Positions 1 through 5,537 of a stretch of DNA of 6,543 bases are shown piece after piece. The stretch is taken from NCBI GenBank assembly GCA_014730285.1, contig WJIM01000258.1, positions 1 through 6,543 on the forward strand, given 5' to 3'. Positions within the stretch are counted from its first letter, which is position 1, and every line of letters begins with the position of its first letter. Position numbers and translations under genes: made by a program. This stretch comes from Candidatus Zixiibacteriota bacterium (GTDB lineage: Bacteria; Zixibacteria; MSB-5A5; JAABVY01). The notes below the pieces were generated by a model, which was given only the letters and a program-made list of their open reading frames with translations, was not told the origin of the DNA and made no database searches.

Positions 1-1134
1 CGAGGCTGCGAATGTCAGGCCGATACCCGATCTGACCGCCACCTGATTGATGCCGTCGAAGTTGAACTCGACCGGATCCTCGGCAGTCATGATATTCACA
101 TCCGGCGTATTGATCTGCTTCAGGGCCGAATACAGCGTGGTGGTCTTACCGGAACCGGTAGGCCCTGTCACCAGGATAATGCCGTAGGGCTGATGGATCG
201 CCTTCTCGAAGTTCTTCAACGACTCCGGCTCGAATCCAAGCATGGTCAGGTCGACCATCAGCGACTTGGGATCCAGAATACGCATAACCACCTTCTCACC
301 GAAGATAGTGGGCAGTACCGATACACGCAGGTCGATGGCCCTGCCGGCCACCTTGACCTTGATACGGCCGTCCTGCGGCAGCCTGCGTTCCGAAATGTCC
401 AGATCGGCCATGATCTTGACACGGGAGATAATCGCGGCCCGGTACTTAAAGGGCAGGGGCGTCATCTCCTGCAGCCTGCCGTCGATCCTGAATCTCACCC
501 TGATACGCCTCTCGTAACATTCGATATGAATATCCGAAGCGCCCTTTCTGATCGCATCGGCAATAATCGAATCGACCAGCTTGACCAGCGGCTTGTCCTG
601 AACCTGTGAGGCCAGATCCTGCTCGTTGGGCGCCTCATCCTCGTCCTGCTCGATCAGCTCCAGGTCGGAATCCTCGATATCCTTGAGGACGTCCGAGAAT
701 CCACCGCCCTCCTGGTAGCAATTGTCGATAGCTTTGGAGATCGCCTCCTGAGGCGAAATCACCGGCTGGATGTAACATCCGGTAATGAACTTGATCGCAT
801 CCAGAACATAGATATTGTTCGGATCCGATATTGCCACCACCAGGGTCTTACCCAGCTTGCTGACCGCAATCACATTGAACTTGCGGGCGATATCCAGCGG
901 TATCAGCTTAACGACATCTGGATTCAACTCGATATCCTGAAGCCGCAGGGCGCCGATGTTCAACTGCTTGCCGATGAAAGCCGAAATCTCGTCGGTATCT
1001 TCAAGCGCGCCTATTCGTACCAGCGCCAGATCCAGCCGCACATCACCGGTCTTGGCAATTTCCTGCGCTTTTTTTAGCTGTTCATCCGTGATCTTGCCGG
1101 CCGTAACCAGCATTGTTCCAAGATCGCCAGGCAT
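1..1134 (-). CDS. pilB: PilB-type type IV pilus assembly ATPase (GspE/PulE family), 3'-truncated by the window
   Basis: This is the cytoplasmic hexameric ATPase that powers pilus extension by pilin polymerisation. It was translated by hand because no stop lies in the window; 378 codons are visible and the frame stays open to base 1. Residues about 1-140 form an MshEN/T2SSE N-terminal domain (LIPLDIARKFNVIAV at 77-91, ISDPNN at 102-107, IKFITG at 114-119). An acidic linker follows at about 150-180. The core ATPase begins near 183, with SDIHIE at 200-205, Walker A GPTGSGKTT at 324-332 and Asp box AEDPVEF at 351-357. The family is usually about 560-570 residues, so Walker B, the His box and the tetracysteine zinc site should lie just outside. 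The ATG start has AAGGA four nt upstream (1139-1143), and the preceding mglB-like stop is 16 nt away. PilB is favoured over GspE or MshE by its MglA/MglB neighbours, but GspE-like paralogues cannot be fully excluded. Confidence 0.93.
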   Translation of the reverse strand, partial: MPGDLGTMLVTAGKITDEQLKKAQEIAKTGDVRLDLALVRIGALEDTDEISAFIGKQLNIGALRLQDIELNPDVVKLIPLDIARKFNVIAVSKLGKTLVVAISDPNNIYVLDAIKFITGCYIQPVISPQEAISKAIDNCYQEGGGFSDVLKDIEDSDLELIEQDEDEAPNEQDLASQVQDKPLVKLVDSIIADAIRKGASDIHIECYERRIRVRFRIDGRLQEMTPLPFKYRAAIISRVKIMADLDISERRLPQDGRIKVKVAGRAIDLRVSVLPTIFGEKVVMRILDPKSLMVDLTMLGFEPESLKNFEKAIHQPYGIILVTGPTGSGKTTTLYSALKQINTPDVNIMTAEDPVEFNFDGINQVAVRSGIGLTFAAS

Positions 1135-1150
1135 CTTATCCTTCTGCTAA

Positions 1151-1639
1151 TTAATCCTGAAAAATGTCATCCAATTTGCTTTCAGCGGAATCCGCGAAAT
1201 CATCCGCGAGGCCGTCTTCATCTTCGCCCTTCTTCGAAAGCGCCGCCTCGAATATCTGATTTAGCTCCTCCGCCGTTTCCTTCGAATAAAGCCGGACCAT
1301 ACCGATAGTGGTGCGGTCATCGAAAATCACCACCAAAATTGTTCTCTCGTTGATGAGAGACATGTGGATATGATCCCGTTTGCCCTGATGAAAGAGCACC
1401 GAAAATTCCGGTTCTCCAACAAGGCGGGCGATCTCTTTTGTTGATGCGAATGAGCCCGCCAATAAGGCTGCCAGTGCAGTTGTATCCAGGGAATGGGTGA
1501 ACCCCTGCCTGGTAATCAAGTGGCCATCTTTATCAACCAGAAGAGCACACTTGGCCTCGGAACCCTTCAGGAGCTTTCTGAGAGCTCCATCGATTTTGGC
1601 AGTCTCCTCTTGATAGACTATCAAACCGTCACCTGCCAC
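1151..1639 (-). CDS. mglB: MglB-type roadblock/LC7 GTPase regulator
   Basis: In characterised bacteria MglB homodimers act as GAP for the polarity GTPase MglA, and the C-terminal helix also influences nucleotide exchange. The 162-residue length matches M. xanthus MglB (about 160). Family-typical blocks include CALLVDKDGHLI (31-42), SLDTTALAALLAGSFA (50-65), EFSVLFHQG (78-86), ILVVIFDDRTTIGMVRLY (about 100-117) and EELNQIFEAAL. The acidic C-terminus ends KLDDIFQD, resembling the short terminal helix of Myxococcus MglB. The start is GTG: a perfect AGGAGGT lies 5 nt upstream, and no ATG precedes the conserved start of the domain. The gene begins 15 nt after the GTPase stop and ends 16 nt before pilB, so GTPase, regulator and motor ATPase are probably co-translated from one message. 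The family assignment is firm; GAP activity is inferred from homologues. Confidence 0.93.
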   Translation of the reverse strand: MAGDGLIVYQEETAKIDGALRKLLKGSEAKCALLVDKDGHLITRQGFTHSLDTTALAALLAGSFASTKEIARLVGEPEFSVLFHQGKRDHIHMSLINERTILVVIFDDRTTIGMVRLYSKETAEELNQIFEAALSKKGEDEDGLADDFADSAESKLDDIFQD

Positions 1640-1644
1640 TTTTT

Positions 1645-1651
1645 ACCTCCT
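1645..1651 (-). promoter_or_regulatory. Strong ribosome binding site for the GTG-started mglB-like gene
   Basis: The minus strand reads AGGAGGT followed by a five-base A run and then GTG at 1639. This perfect Shine-Dalgarno match decides the GTG start and lies inside the 15-nt gap after the GTPase stop codon. Confidence 0.85.
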
Positions 1652-1654
1652 GAT

Positions 1655-2935
1655 CTATTTTTTGCCGAAAAGCCAGCGGAACAGGAAGAAGCCTTTCTTC
1701 TTCTTGTTCTGCTTCACCTTCATTGATGCTGCCATCTTGGGCCGGTTGGTGGGAACCTCGAACATGTCTACATCATCTTCGACTTCCTCATCCTCGGGCT
1801 CTTCGGCGCTTATTTCTTCTTTATCTTCTGGTTCCTCATCCGCCTCGGCAGATTCGGACTCTTCTTCCGGCGAATCATCTATCTTAAAAACCTGAGGATC
1901 GCTGGCGAACTCCTCCTCTTCTTCCACCGCCTGAGGCTGCTTTTTCTTTTCCTCAGCATGACTTTCGGCCATGGTGTTCTCTTCGAAGCCTTCGTCAGTT
2001 CCGGGGGCAAAATCCTCATTGGTCTGGAAACTGGTCATGGGAGTTTCGTTTCCCTTTTCCTGATCCCCGACTTTGGTCTTCTCGGCCACAGCAGTCGCGG
2101 TGGAACCGGATTCGGCGCTGGCCGCAATCTTCTGCGCTTCAACCTCTTTGCGCTCGGGAGTTTGAGTTTGAACCGGTTCCGGGCTTTGCGGAGCAGACTC
2201 TGCCGCCGGTTTTTCGGGGGCCGGCTCCGGCTCCTTCTTGACCGGAATCTTGTCGGTCTGCGGCTCGACCGGTTTCGGCATCGCTTCCGGCCCGGGCTGA
2301 GCCTGAGGCGCAGCATCTTCAACCTTGCTCTCCTCGATCTTTTTGGCAGTATCGGACTTCCGGGCCTTCTCGAGAATCATCTTTATAATCAGCTTAAGCG
2401 TGTCGAATACACCGGTTCCCTTGTGAGCCACGCTTTCGAACACCGGCCAGTTATGGCTGTTTAGAAGTTTGTCCAGCTCCTCGACAGACATAACGTCCGG
2501 GAGGTCGCGTTTATTATATTGAAGAACCATGGGGATTTTTTCCAGGTCATATCCATAGTCCTCGAGGTTCTCCATAAGATTATTCAGACTTTCCACATTC
2601 TCATCAGCCTTGTCGCGCTGACTGTCCGCCACGAAAATCAGACCGTCAACACCGCGCAAAACCAGCTTTCGGGTGGCATTATAGAATACCTGCCCGGGAA
2701 CGGTGTAGAGCTGAAAACGAGTCGTAAAACCGTTAATCGATCCTATGTTGATAGGCAGAAAATCGAAATATAGCGTTCTGTCCGCATCTGTGGCCAGGCT
2801 GATAAGATCGCCGCGGGTGGTACCGGGCACCTTGCTGTGTATATATATAAGATTCGTGGTCTTGCCGGAAAGTCCCGGCCCATAGTATACAATTTTACAG
2901 CTTACTTCTTTGTTGGCATAATTGATTGCAACCAT
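1655..2935 (-). CDS. mglA: MglA-type Ras-like GTPase with long Pro/Glu-rich extension and polybasic-aromatic tail
   Basis: MglA family GTPases bind GTP at the leading cell pole and direct type IV pili and gliding machinery. Residues 1-193 are a complete MglA domain: P-loop GPGLSGKTT at 19-27, DRT at 52-54, TVPGQ at 78-82, and NKRD at 141-144. R53 and Q82, the residues tied to GTP hydrolysis in MglA, sit at the same numbers as in M. xanthus MglA, so the enzyme looks active. Canonical MglA stops near 195 residues; this one runs to 426. Residues about 195-270 are Pro/Glu/Lys/Gln-rich, about 335-392 are strongly acidic, and 401-426 end in KKKKGFFLFRWLFGKK, a polybasic plus aromatic stretch that could insert into a membrane interface. 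The extension is in frame with no sign of frameshift. The only upstream SD-like element (AAGGAAAGG, overlapping the previous stop) is about 14-16 nt from ATG, suggesting weaker initiation than for the genes around it. The GTPase family call is firm; tail function is inferred. Confidence 0.95.
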   Translation of the reverse strand: MVAINYANKEVSCKIVYYGPGLSGKTTNLIYIHSKVPGTTRGDLISLATDADRTLYFDFLPINIGSINGFTTRFQLYTVPGQVFYNATRKLVLRGVDGLIFVADSQRDKADENVESLNNLMENLEDYGYDLEKIPMVLQYNKRDLPDVMSVEELDKLLNSHNWPVFESVAHKGTGVFDTLKLIIKMILEKARKSDTAKKIEESKVEDAAPQAQPGPEAMPKPVEPQTDKIPVKKEPEPAPEKPAAESAPQSPEPVQTQTPERKEVEAQKIAASAESGSTATAVAEKTKVGDQEKGNETPMTSFQTNEDFAPGTDEGFEENTMAESHAEEKKKQPQAVEEEEEFASDPQVFKIDDSPEEESESAEADEEPEDKEEISAEEPEDEEVEDDVDMFEVPTNRPKMAASMKVKQNKKKKGFFLFRWLFGKK

Positions 2936-2956
2936 ATATGCAAGCCCAGCCTTTCC

Positions 2957-3292
2957 TTAGGACTCTAAACGGTTTAATGCGTTTCGAATTTCAAGTCTAA
3001 CCAGACCAATGTTTACATCCTCTTCGGTCTTGACCACCAGAATTCCCGGGCGTGACGCGGTCAGAAACAGATTACCGCCTTCGGATTCGATGGTGACCTG
3101 CGCCAGATCGTTCTGTTTCAGGCGCTCCAGCGATTTTTTGACTGAGGCAGTTATAGAGGCTGCCAGAGCTCCCACCGCCTCGTCCTTATCGACTGTATCC
3201 ATATCGGCGGCGATGATGATTCCATCCTCGCCCACCACCATACTCCCGGTCACCCCGGAGGTGCGATTTAAATCAGCTAAAACTTGGTACAT
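2957..3292 (-). CDS. Stand-alone roadblock/LC7 domain protein, MglB-like paralogue
   Basis: This 111-residue protein is a single roadblock/LC7 domain, the usual size for the family. Visible signatures are GVTGSMVVGEDGIIIAAD near the first strands, the helix with AVGALAASITASVKKSLERL, and the strand pair GGNLFLTASRPGILVVKT followed by NIGLVRLEIRNAL. It probably dimerises and binds a small GTPase, and it lies directly upstream of one. It lacks the C-terminal extension of the MglB encoded after the GTPase, so it is a second, distinct candidate partner rather than a duplicate. ATG at 3292 is preferred over ATG at 3310 because GGGAGGA lies 5 nt before it. The first 20 nt overlap the end of the membrane-roadblock gene, implying translational coupling. 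Its TAA stop is in the same reading phase as the GTPase start 21 nt on. Specific function is unknown. Confidence 0.9.
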   Translation of the reverse strand: MYQVLADLNRTSGVTGSMVVGEDGIIIAADMDTVDKDEAVGALAASITASVKKSLERLKQNDLAQVTIESEGGNLFLTASRPGILVVKTEEDVNIGLVRLEIRNALNRLES

Positions 3293-4235
3293 AACTTTCC
3301 TCCCGAGCATTAATATCGGGCTTAATGCTATATCGTTCTTGGTAATTTTTTCTGACCATAGTGGCCGCCTGGGCTACTCTCACCTTCTCGGTCTCCCCTG
3401 ATTCTTTATCGGCGGCAACGAAAAGATATAACTCCTCGACTTTAACCATATGAATTCTGTATGTGTTGAGCGTCAACTCAAGGCCCTCGAATTCAAAATC
3501 TCCGGCGCGTGTCAGAGGCTCGTGAACTTTATCCACAAGAAACTTGCCGATCGCCGACCAGAGATCGCGAAGGCTCTTGTTGTCCCCGAAGAAAGATACC
3601 GGAAGGCCCTTCGAATCGATCAAAAGCGAGAACCGCACAGCGGAGAGTTCGCCCACATATTTGAGAGCCTCGTCGAATCCGGTAAACGGTTTATCGGCAA
3701 CGACCGCTTTGAGACCGATAATCTTGCGGTCCTTCATATCTTCGATCCGCGCTTTGGATTTCGATTTATCCTGCGGCTTGGGCGGCTCGGTAATTATCTG
3801 ATCGGCGGTCTGGAATACGGCCTGCGCTTTTTCCTTGACCTCCAGATTCAAAAACCGCTTAAGAATCGGCATCAGAATGAACGGGAATGAGATTACCTGC
3901 AAAAGCATGGCCGGCTTATACCTGTATATCCCCGCTGCAAATGCATCTCCCAGAGACGTGGCATGCATGGATACAACCAGCAGCGCAAAGACAACTCCGG
4001 TCGCCAGTCTTCCGAACAGGCAGATCGTTCCGGAAACGAAAATGTTATTGAACGTTGCGCCTTTCAGGAAGACCGAAGATACGATCCAGTAGAAAGCCAG
4101 CTCGATCAACAAAAATACGTAAGGCGAAACATTAAACTTCAGTCCCAGGCTGTGCGGATAAAATATCAATGGCACCACCGCAACAATGGCCGCCATTAAA
4201 GCTGCATGCCTGTATTCCTGATTTCTATTTTGCAT
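3273..4235 (-). CDS. Four-helix membrane protein with C-terminal roadblock-like domain
   Basis: The 320-residue product has four hydrophobic segments at about 12-26, 37-57, 64-90 and 108-125. A charged linker follows at about 130-185 (PPKPQDKSKSKARIEDMKDRK). The soluble C-terminal domain spans about 190-300. It shows a roadblock-like pattern: a strand ending SLLIDSKGLPVS (203-214), an amphipathic helix LWSAIGKFLVDKVHEPL (225-241), paired strands ELTLNTYRIHMVKVEELYLFVAA (253-275), and a final helix KVRVAQAATMVRKN. The Lys/Arg-rich linker right after the last helix places this domain in the cytoplasm by the positive-inside rule. The ATG has GAGGGGA 4 nt upstream, and the gene starts 13 nt after the previous stop. 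It overlaps the next gene by 20 nt. It may anchor roadblock dimers and the GTPase at the inner membrane; that is inference. The N-terminal membrane domain was not recognised as a named family. Confidence 0.85.
   Translation of the reverse strand: MQNRNQEYRHAALMAAIVAVVPLIFYPHSLGLKFNVSPYVFLLIELAFYWIVSSVFLKGATFNNIFVSGTICLFGRLATGVVFALLVVSMHATSLGDAFAAGIYRYKPAMLLQVISFPFILMPILKRFLNLEVKEKAQAVFQTADQIITEPPKPQDKSKSKARIEDMKDRKIIGLKAVVADKPFTGFDEALKYVGELSAVRFSLLIDSKGLPVSFFGDNKSLRDLWSAIGKFLVDKVHEPLTRAGDFEFEGLELTLNTYRIHMVKVEELYLFVAADKESGETEKVRVAQAATMVRKNYQERYSIKPDINAREESYVPSFS
3298..3304 (-). promoter_or_regulatory. Ribosome binding site choosing ATG 3292 for the small roadblock gene
   Basis: GGGAGGA on the minus strand lies 5 nt before ATG at 3292, inside the coding end of the upstream gene. 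ATG at 3310 has no comparable element, so the shorter product is favoured. Confidence 0.8.
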
Positions 4236-4248
4236 ATCTTCCCCTCAG

Positions 4249-5121
4249 TTATATCTCAGCCATCTGGGCCAGAACGTTGGACACCTTCAGTTTCAATGAG
4301 CCCAGATTCACGTTTTCCGCCAAAACCAGCACCAGAATTTGTTTGCCGGTATGTATCATCCAGATTTTTTCGTCCTCGAGCTCAATCAGAACCTGCTTGA
4401 CTCGGCCGAATCTGATTGATCCCACATTTTCATTTGCGAAACGGTATATCTCGGCCGACAGTGCGGCATAGGAATCCTGATCGAAATATTCGGGCAAATC
4501 CGCTTCCACCATCAAACCGTTCTGATCGGTAAAGAAACAGGCATTCATGCCCGGGAAACTGGCGATCTTGTGCAGGGCTTCGCTGGAATTCAATTTACGC
4601 TGCTGGATCTCCTGCTGTTTTTGCGGTTCGGTCTCGGATTCTTCTTTGAATGCCCGGGATTCTAAAAGCCTTTTGGATTCTATTTTTTTCTTGTTCTGTT
4701 CCAGGCGGTTTCTTTCTATTTTCTCCAGAAGCTCCTTCAGCTTCTCGTTCTGCGGATCGGTTGCAAGCAGTTCTTTGACCAGAATTCGCGCCTCGCTTAA
4801 TTTACCCTGCCTGGTATTTATTTTTGCCTTGAGCAGATCTGTTGCTCGCGTCCGGCCGTCGAGAGAAATCGCCTCCTTCAACTCGCTTTCAGCCCAGTCG
4901 TACATCTTGCGGTCGAAATTTATCTTAGCCATGATCAAATGTCCCGCGCCGTAATCAGCATGAAGTCGAAGGCCCTGCCGGCATACTCTGAAAGCCTTAT
5001 CAAGTTTTCCATTCTTGCGATAAGCGTCGGCCAATGCAGCGAAGATCTGAGAATTCGGATTATCATCCATGATTCTTTTGCATTTGCTTATGCGCTCATC
5101 CAGGGCAGCTTGGTTAAGCAT
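4249..5121 (-). CDS. TPR protein with C-terminal roadblock/LC7-like domain
   Basis: The 290-residue product starts with TPR-like helical hairpins at about 5-125: NSQIFAALADAYRKNGKLDKAFRVCRQGL (23-51), then AGHLIMAKINFDRKMYDWAESELKEAI, then LLKAKINTRQGKLSEARILVKELLA with TDPQN. A charged, probably coiled-coil linker rich in Lys, Glu and Gln covers about 126-178. Residues about 180-290 look roadblock-like: the FPGMNACFFTDQNGLMVEA strands, the helix SYAALSAEIYRFANEN, strand QVLIELEDEKIWMIHT, and ILVLVLAENVNLGSLKLKVSNVL at the end. This suits a scaffold that docks onto other roadblock proteins or the GTPase while the TPRs hold a partner. No signal peptide is seen, so it is cytoplasmic. ATG at 5121 is preferred to GTG at 5124 because AAAGGAG lies 5 nt before ATG but only 2 nt before GTG. 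TPR is clear; the roadblock call is from pattern. Confidence 0.88.
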   Translation of the reverse strand: MLNQAALDERISKCKRIMDDNPNSQIFAALADAYRKNGKLDKAFRVCRQGLRLHADYGAGHLIMAKINFDRKMYDWAESELKEAISLDGRTRATDLLKAKINTRQGKLSEARILVKELLATDPQNEKLKELLEKIERNRLEQNKKKIESKRLLESRAFKEESETEPQKQQEIQQRKLNSSEALHKIASFPGMNACFFTDQNGLMVEADLPEYFDQDSYAALSAEIYRFANENVGSIRFGRVKQVLIELEDEKIWMIHTGKQILVLVLAENVNLGSLKLKVSNVLAQMAEI

Positions 5122-5126
5122 CACAT

Positions 5127-5133
5127 CTCCTTT
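5127..5133 (-). promoter_or_regulatory. Ribosome binding site for the TPR-roadblock gene
   Basis: AAAGGAG on the minus strand is 5 nt from ATG at 5121, supporting ATG over the adjacent GTG. It lies within a 37-nt gap, the largest in the window; no promoter-like -35/-10 pair was seen there. Confidence 0.75.
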
Positions 5134-5158
5134 TGGAAGGAAGCATCGCCTGAGTGCC

Positions 5159-5530
5159 TCAACTTAAAACCTTTTTAATACGGACAATTCCCAGAAGCAG
5201 CAGGAACACGCCTGCCAGCCTGACAGTCACAACCACAGCCTGATTGAGACCTACGATCTCGAGTGTGGATGCCAGTTCGATCAACTGGCCAAGGCACAGT
5301 ACAATAAATGCGATCGCCAGCATCTGCCATCCGGAGGCCAGCTCGCCCCCGCGAAGAAGCGAGAATACTTTCATTGCCATGAAAAAGCAGACCAGTACTA
5401 CCAGCAAAATAAGCCCGTTAAACAGCAGGCCGACACCGGCAGAGCCGCTCTCGGCCGACTGAGCCGCAAGAGTGCACGGCATTATAATCAAAGCTATCAG
5501 GGCAAATATCAATAACCTGCTTATAGACAT
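5159..5530 (-). CDS. Small inner-membrane protein with signal-like N-terminus, function unknown
   Basis: The product is 123 residues from ATG at 5530. Residues 4-23 are a hydrophobic signal-like segment (RLLIFALIALIIMPCTLAA) with a plausible cleavage region around LAAQS. Three further hydrophobic helices lie at about 34-55, 67-87 and 97-117, and the protein ends with basic IVRIKKVLS. It matches no family I can name. It sits 7 nt after the DUF4388 gene stop and 37 nt before the TPR-roadblock gene, all on the same strand, so it is probably co-transcribed and could be a membrane partner of the roadblock/GTPase module. A GTG at 5536 is in frame and would add two residues. ATG is preferred because GAGGTGA at 5533-5539 places its GAGG core 5 nt upstream of ATG, whereas GTG would lie inside that element. 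Confidence 0.75.
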   Translation of the reverse strand: MSISRLLIFALIALIIMPCTLAAQSAESGSAGVGLLFNGLILLVVLVCFFMAMKVFSLLRGGELASGWQMLAIAFIVLCLGQLIELASTLEIVGLNQAVVVTVRLAGVFLLLLGIVRIKKVLS

Positions 5531-5537
5531 CTTCACC

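Noticed and set aside
193..609. Plus-strand open frames of 138 and 91 codons opposite the pilB-like gene.
   Set aside because: They lie wholly within a well conserved PilB coding region on the other strand and show no family features.
1680..1720. Repeated CTT/TTC tract resembling a microsatellite or terminator tail.
   Set aside because: It encodes the lysine and phenylalanine-rich end of the GTPase; there is no paired stem before a T run, and the downstream gene follows within the same operon.
1958..2464. A 168-codon plus-strand open frame opposite the GTPase extension, and a 95-codon minus-strand frame at 2035-2322 rich in Arg.
   Set aside because: Both are shadows of the Pro/Glu-rich linker of the GTPase; biased composition keeps other frames open. 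Neither has a recognisable domain or a good ribosome binding site.
2836..2850. AT-rich TATATATATAA run resembling a -10 element.
   Set aside because: It encodes LIYIH within the conserved MglA domain and has no -35 partner at a sensible distance before a gene.
3308..3310. ATG at 3310 as the start of the small roadblock gene.
   Set aside because: The strong GGGAGGA element lies between it and ATG 3292, and the shorter product matches usual family length.
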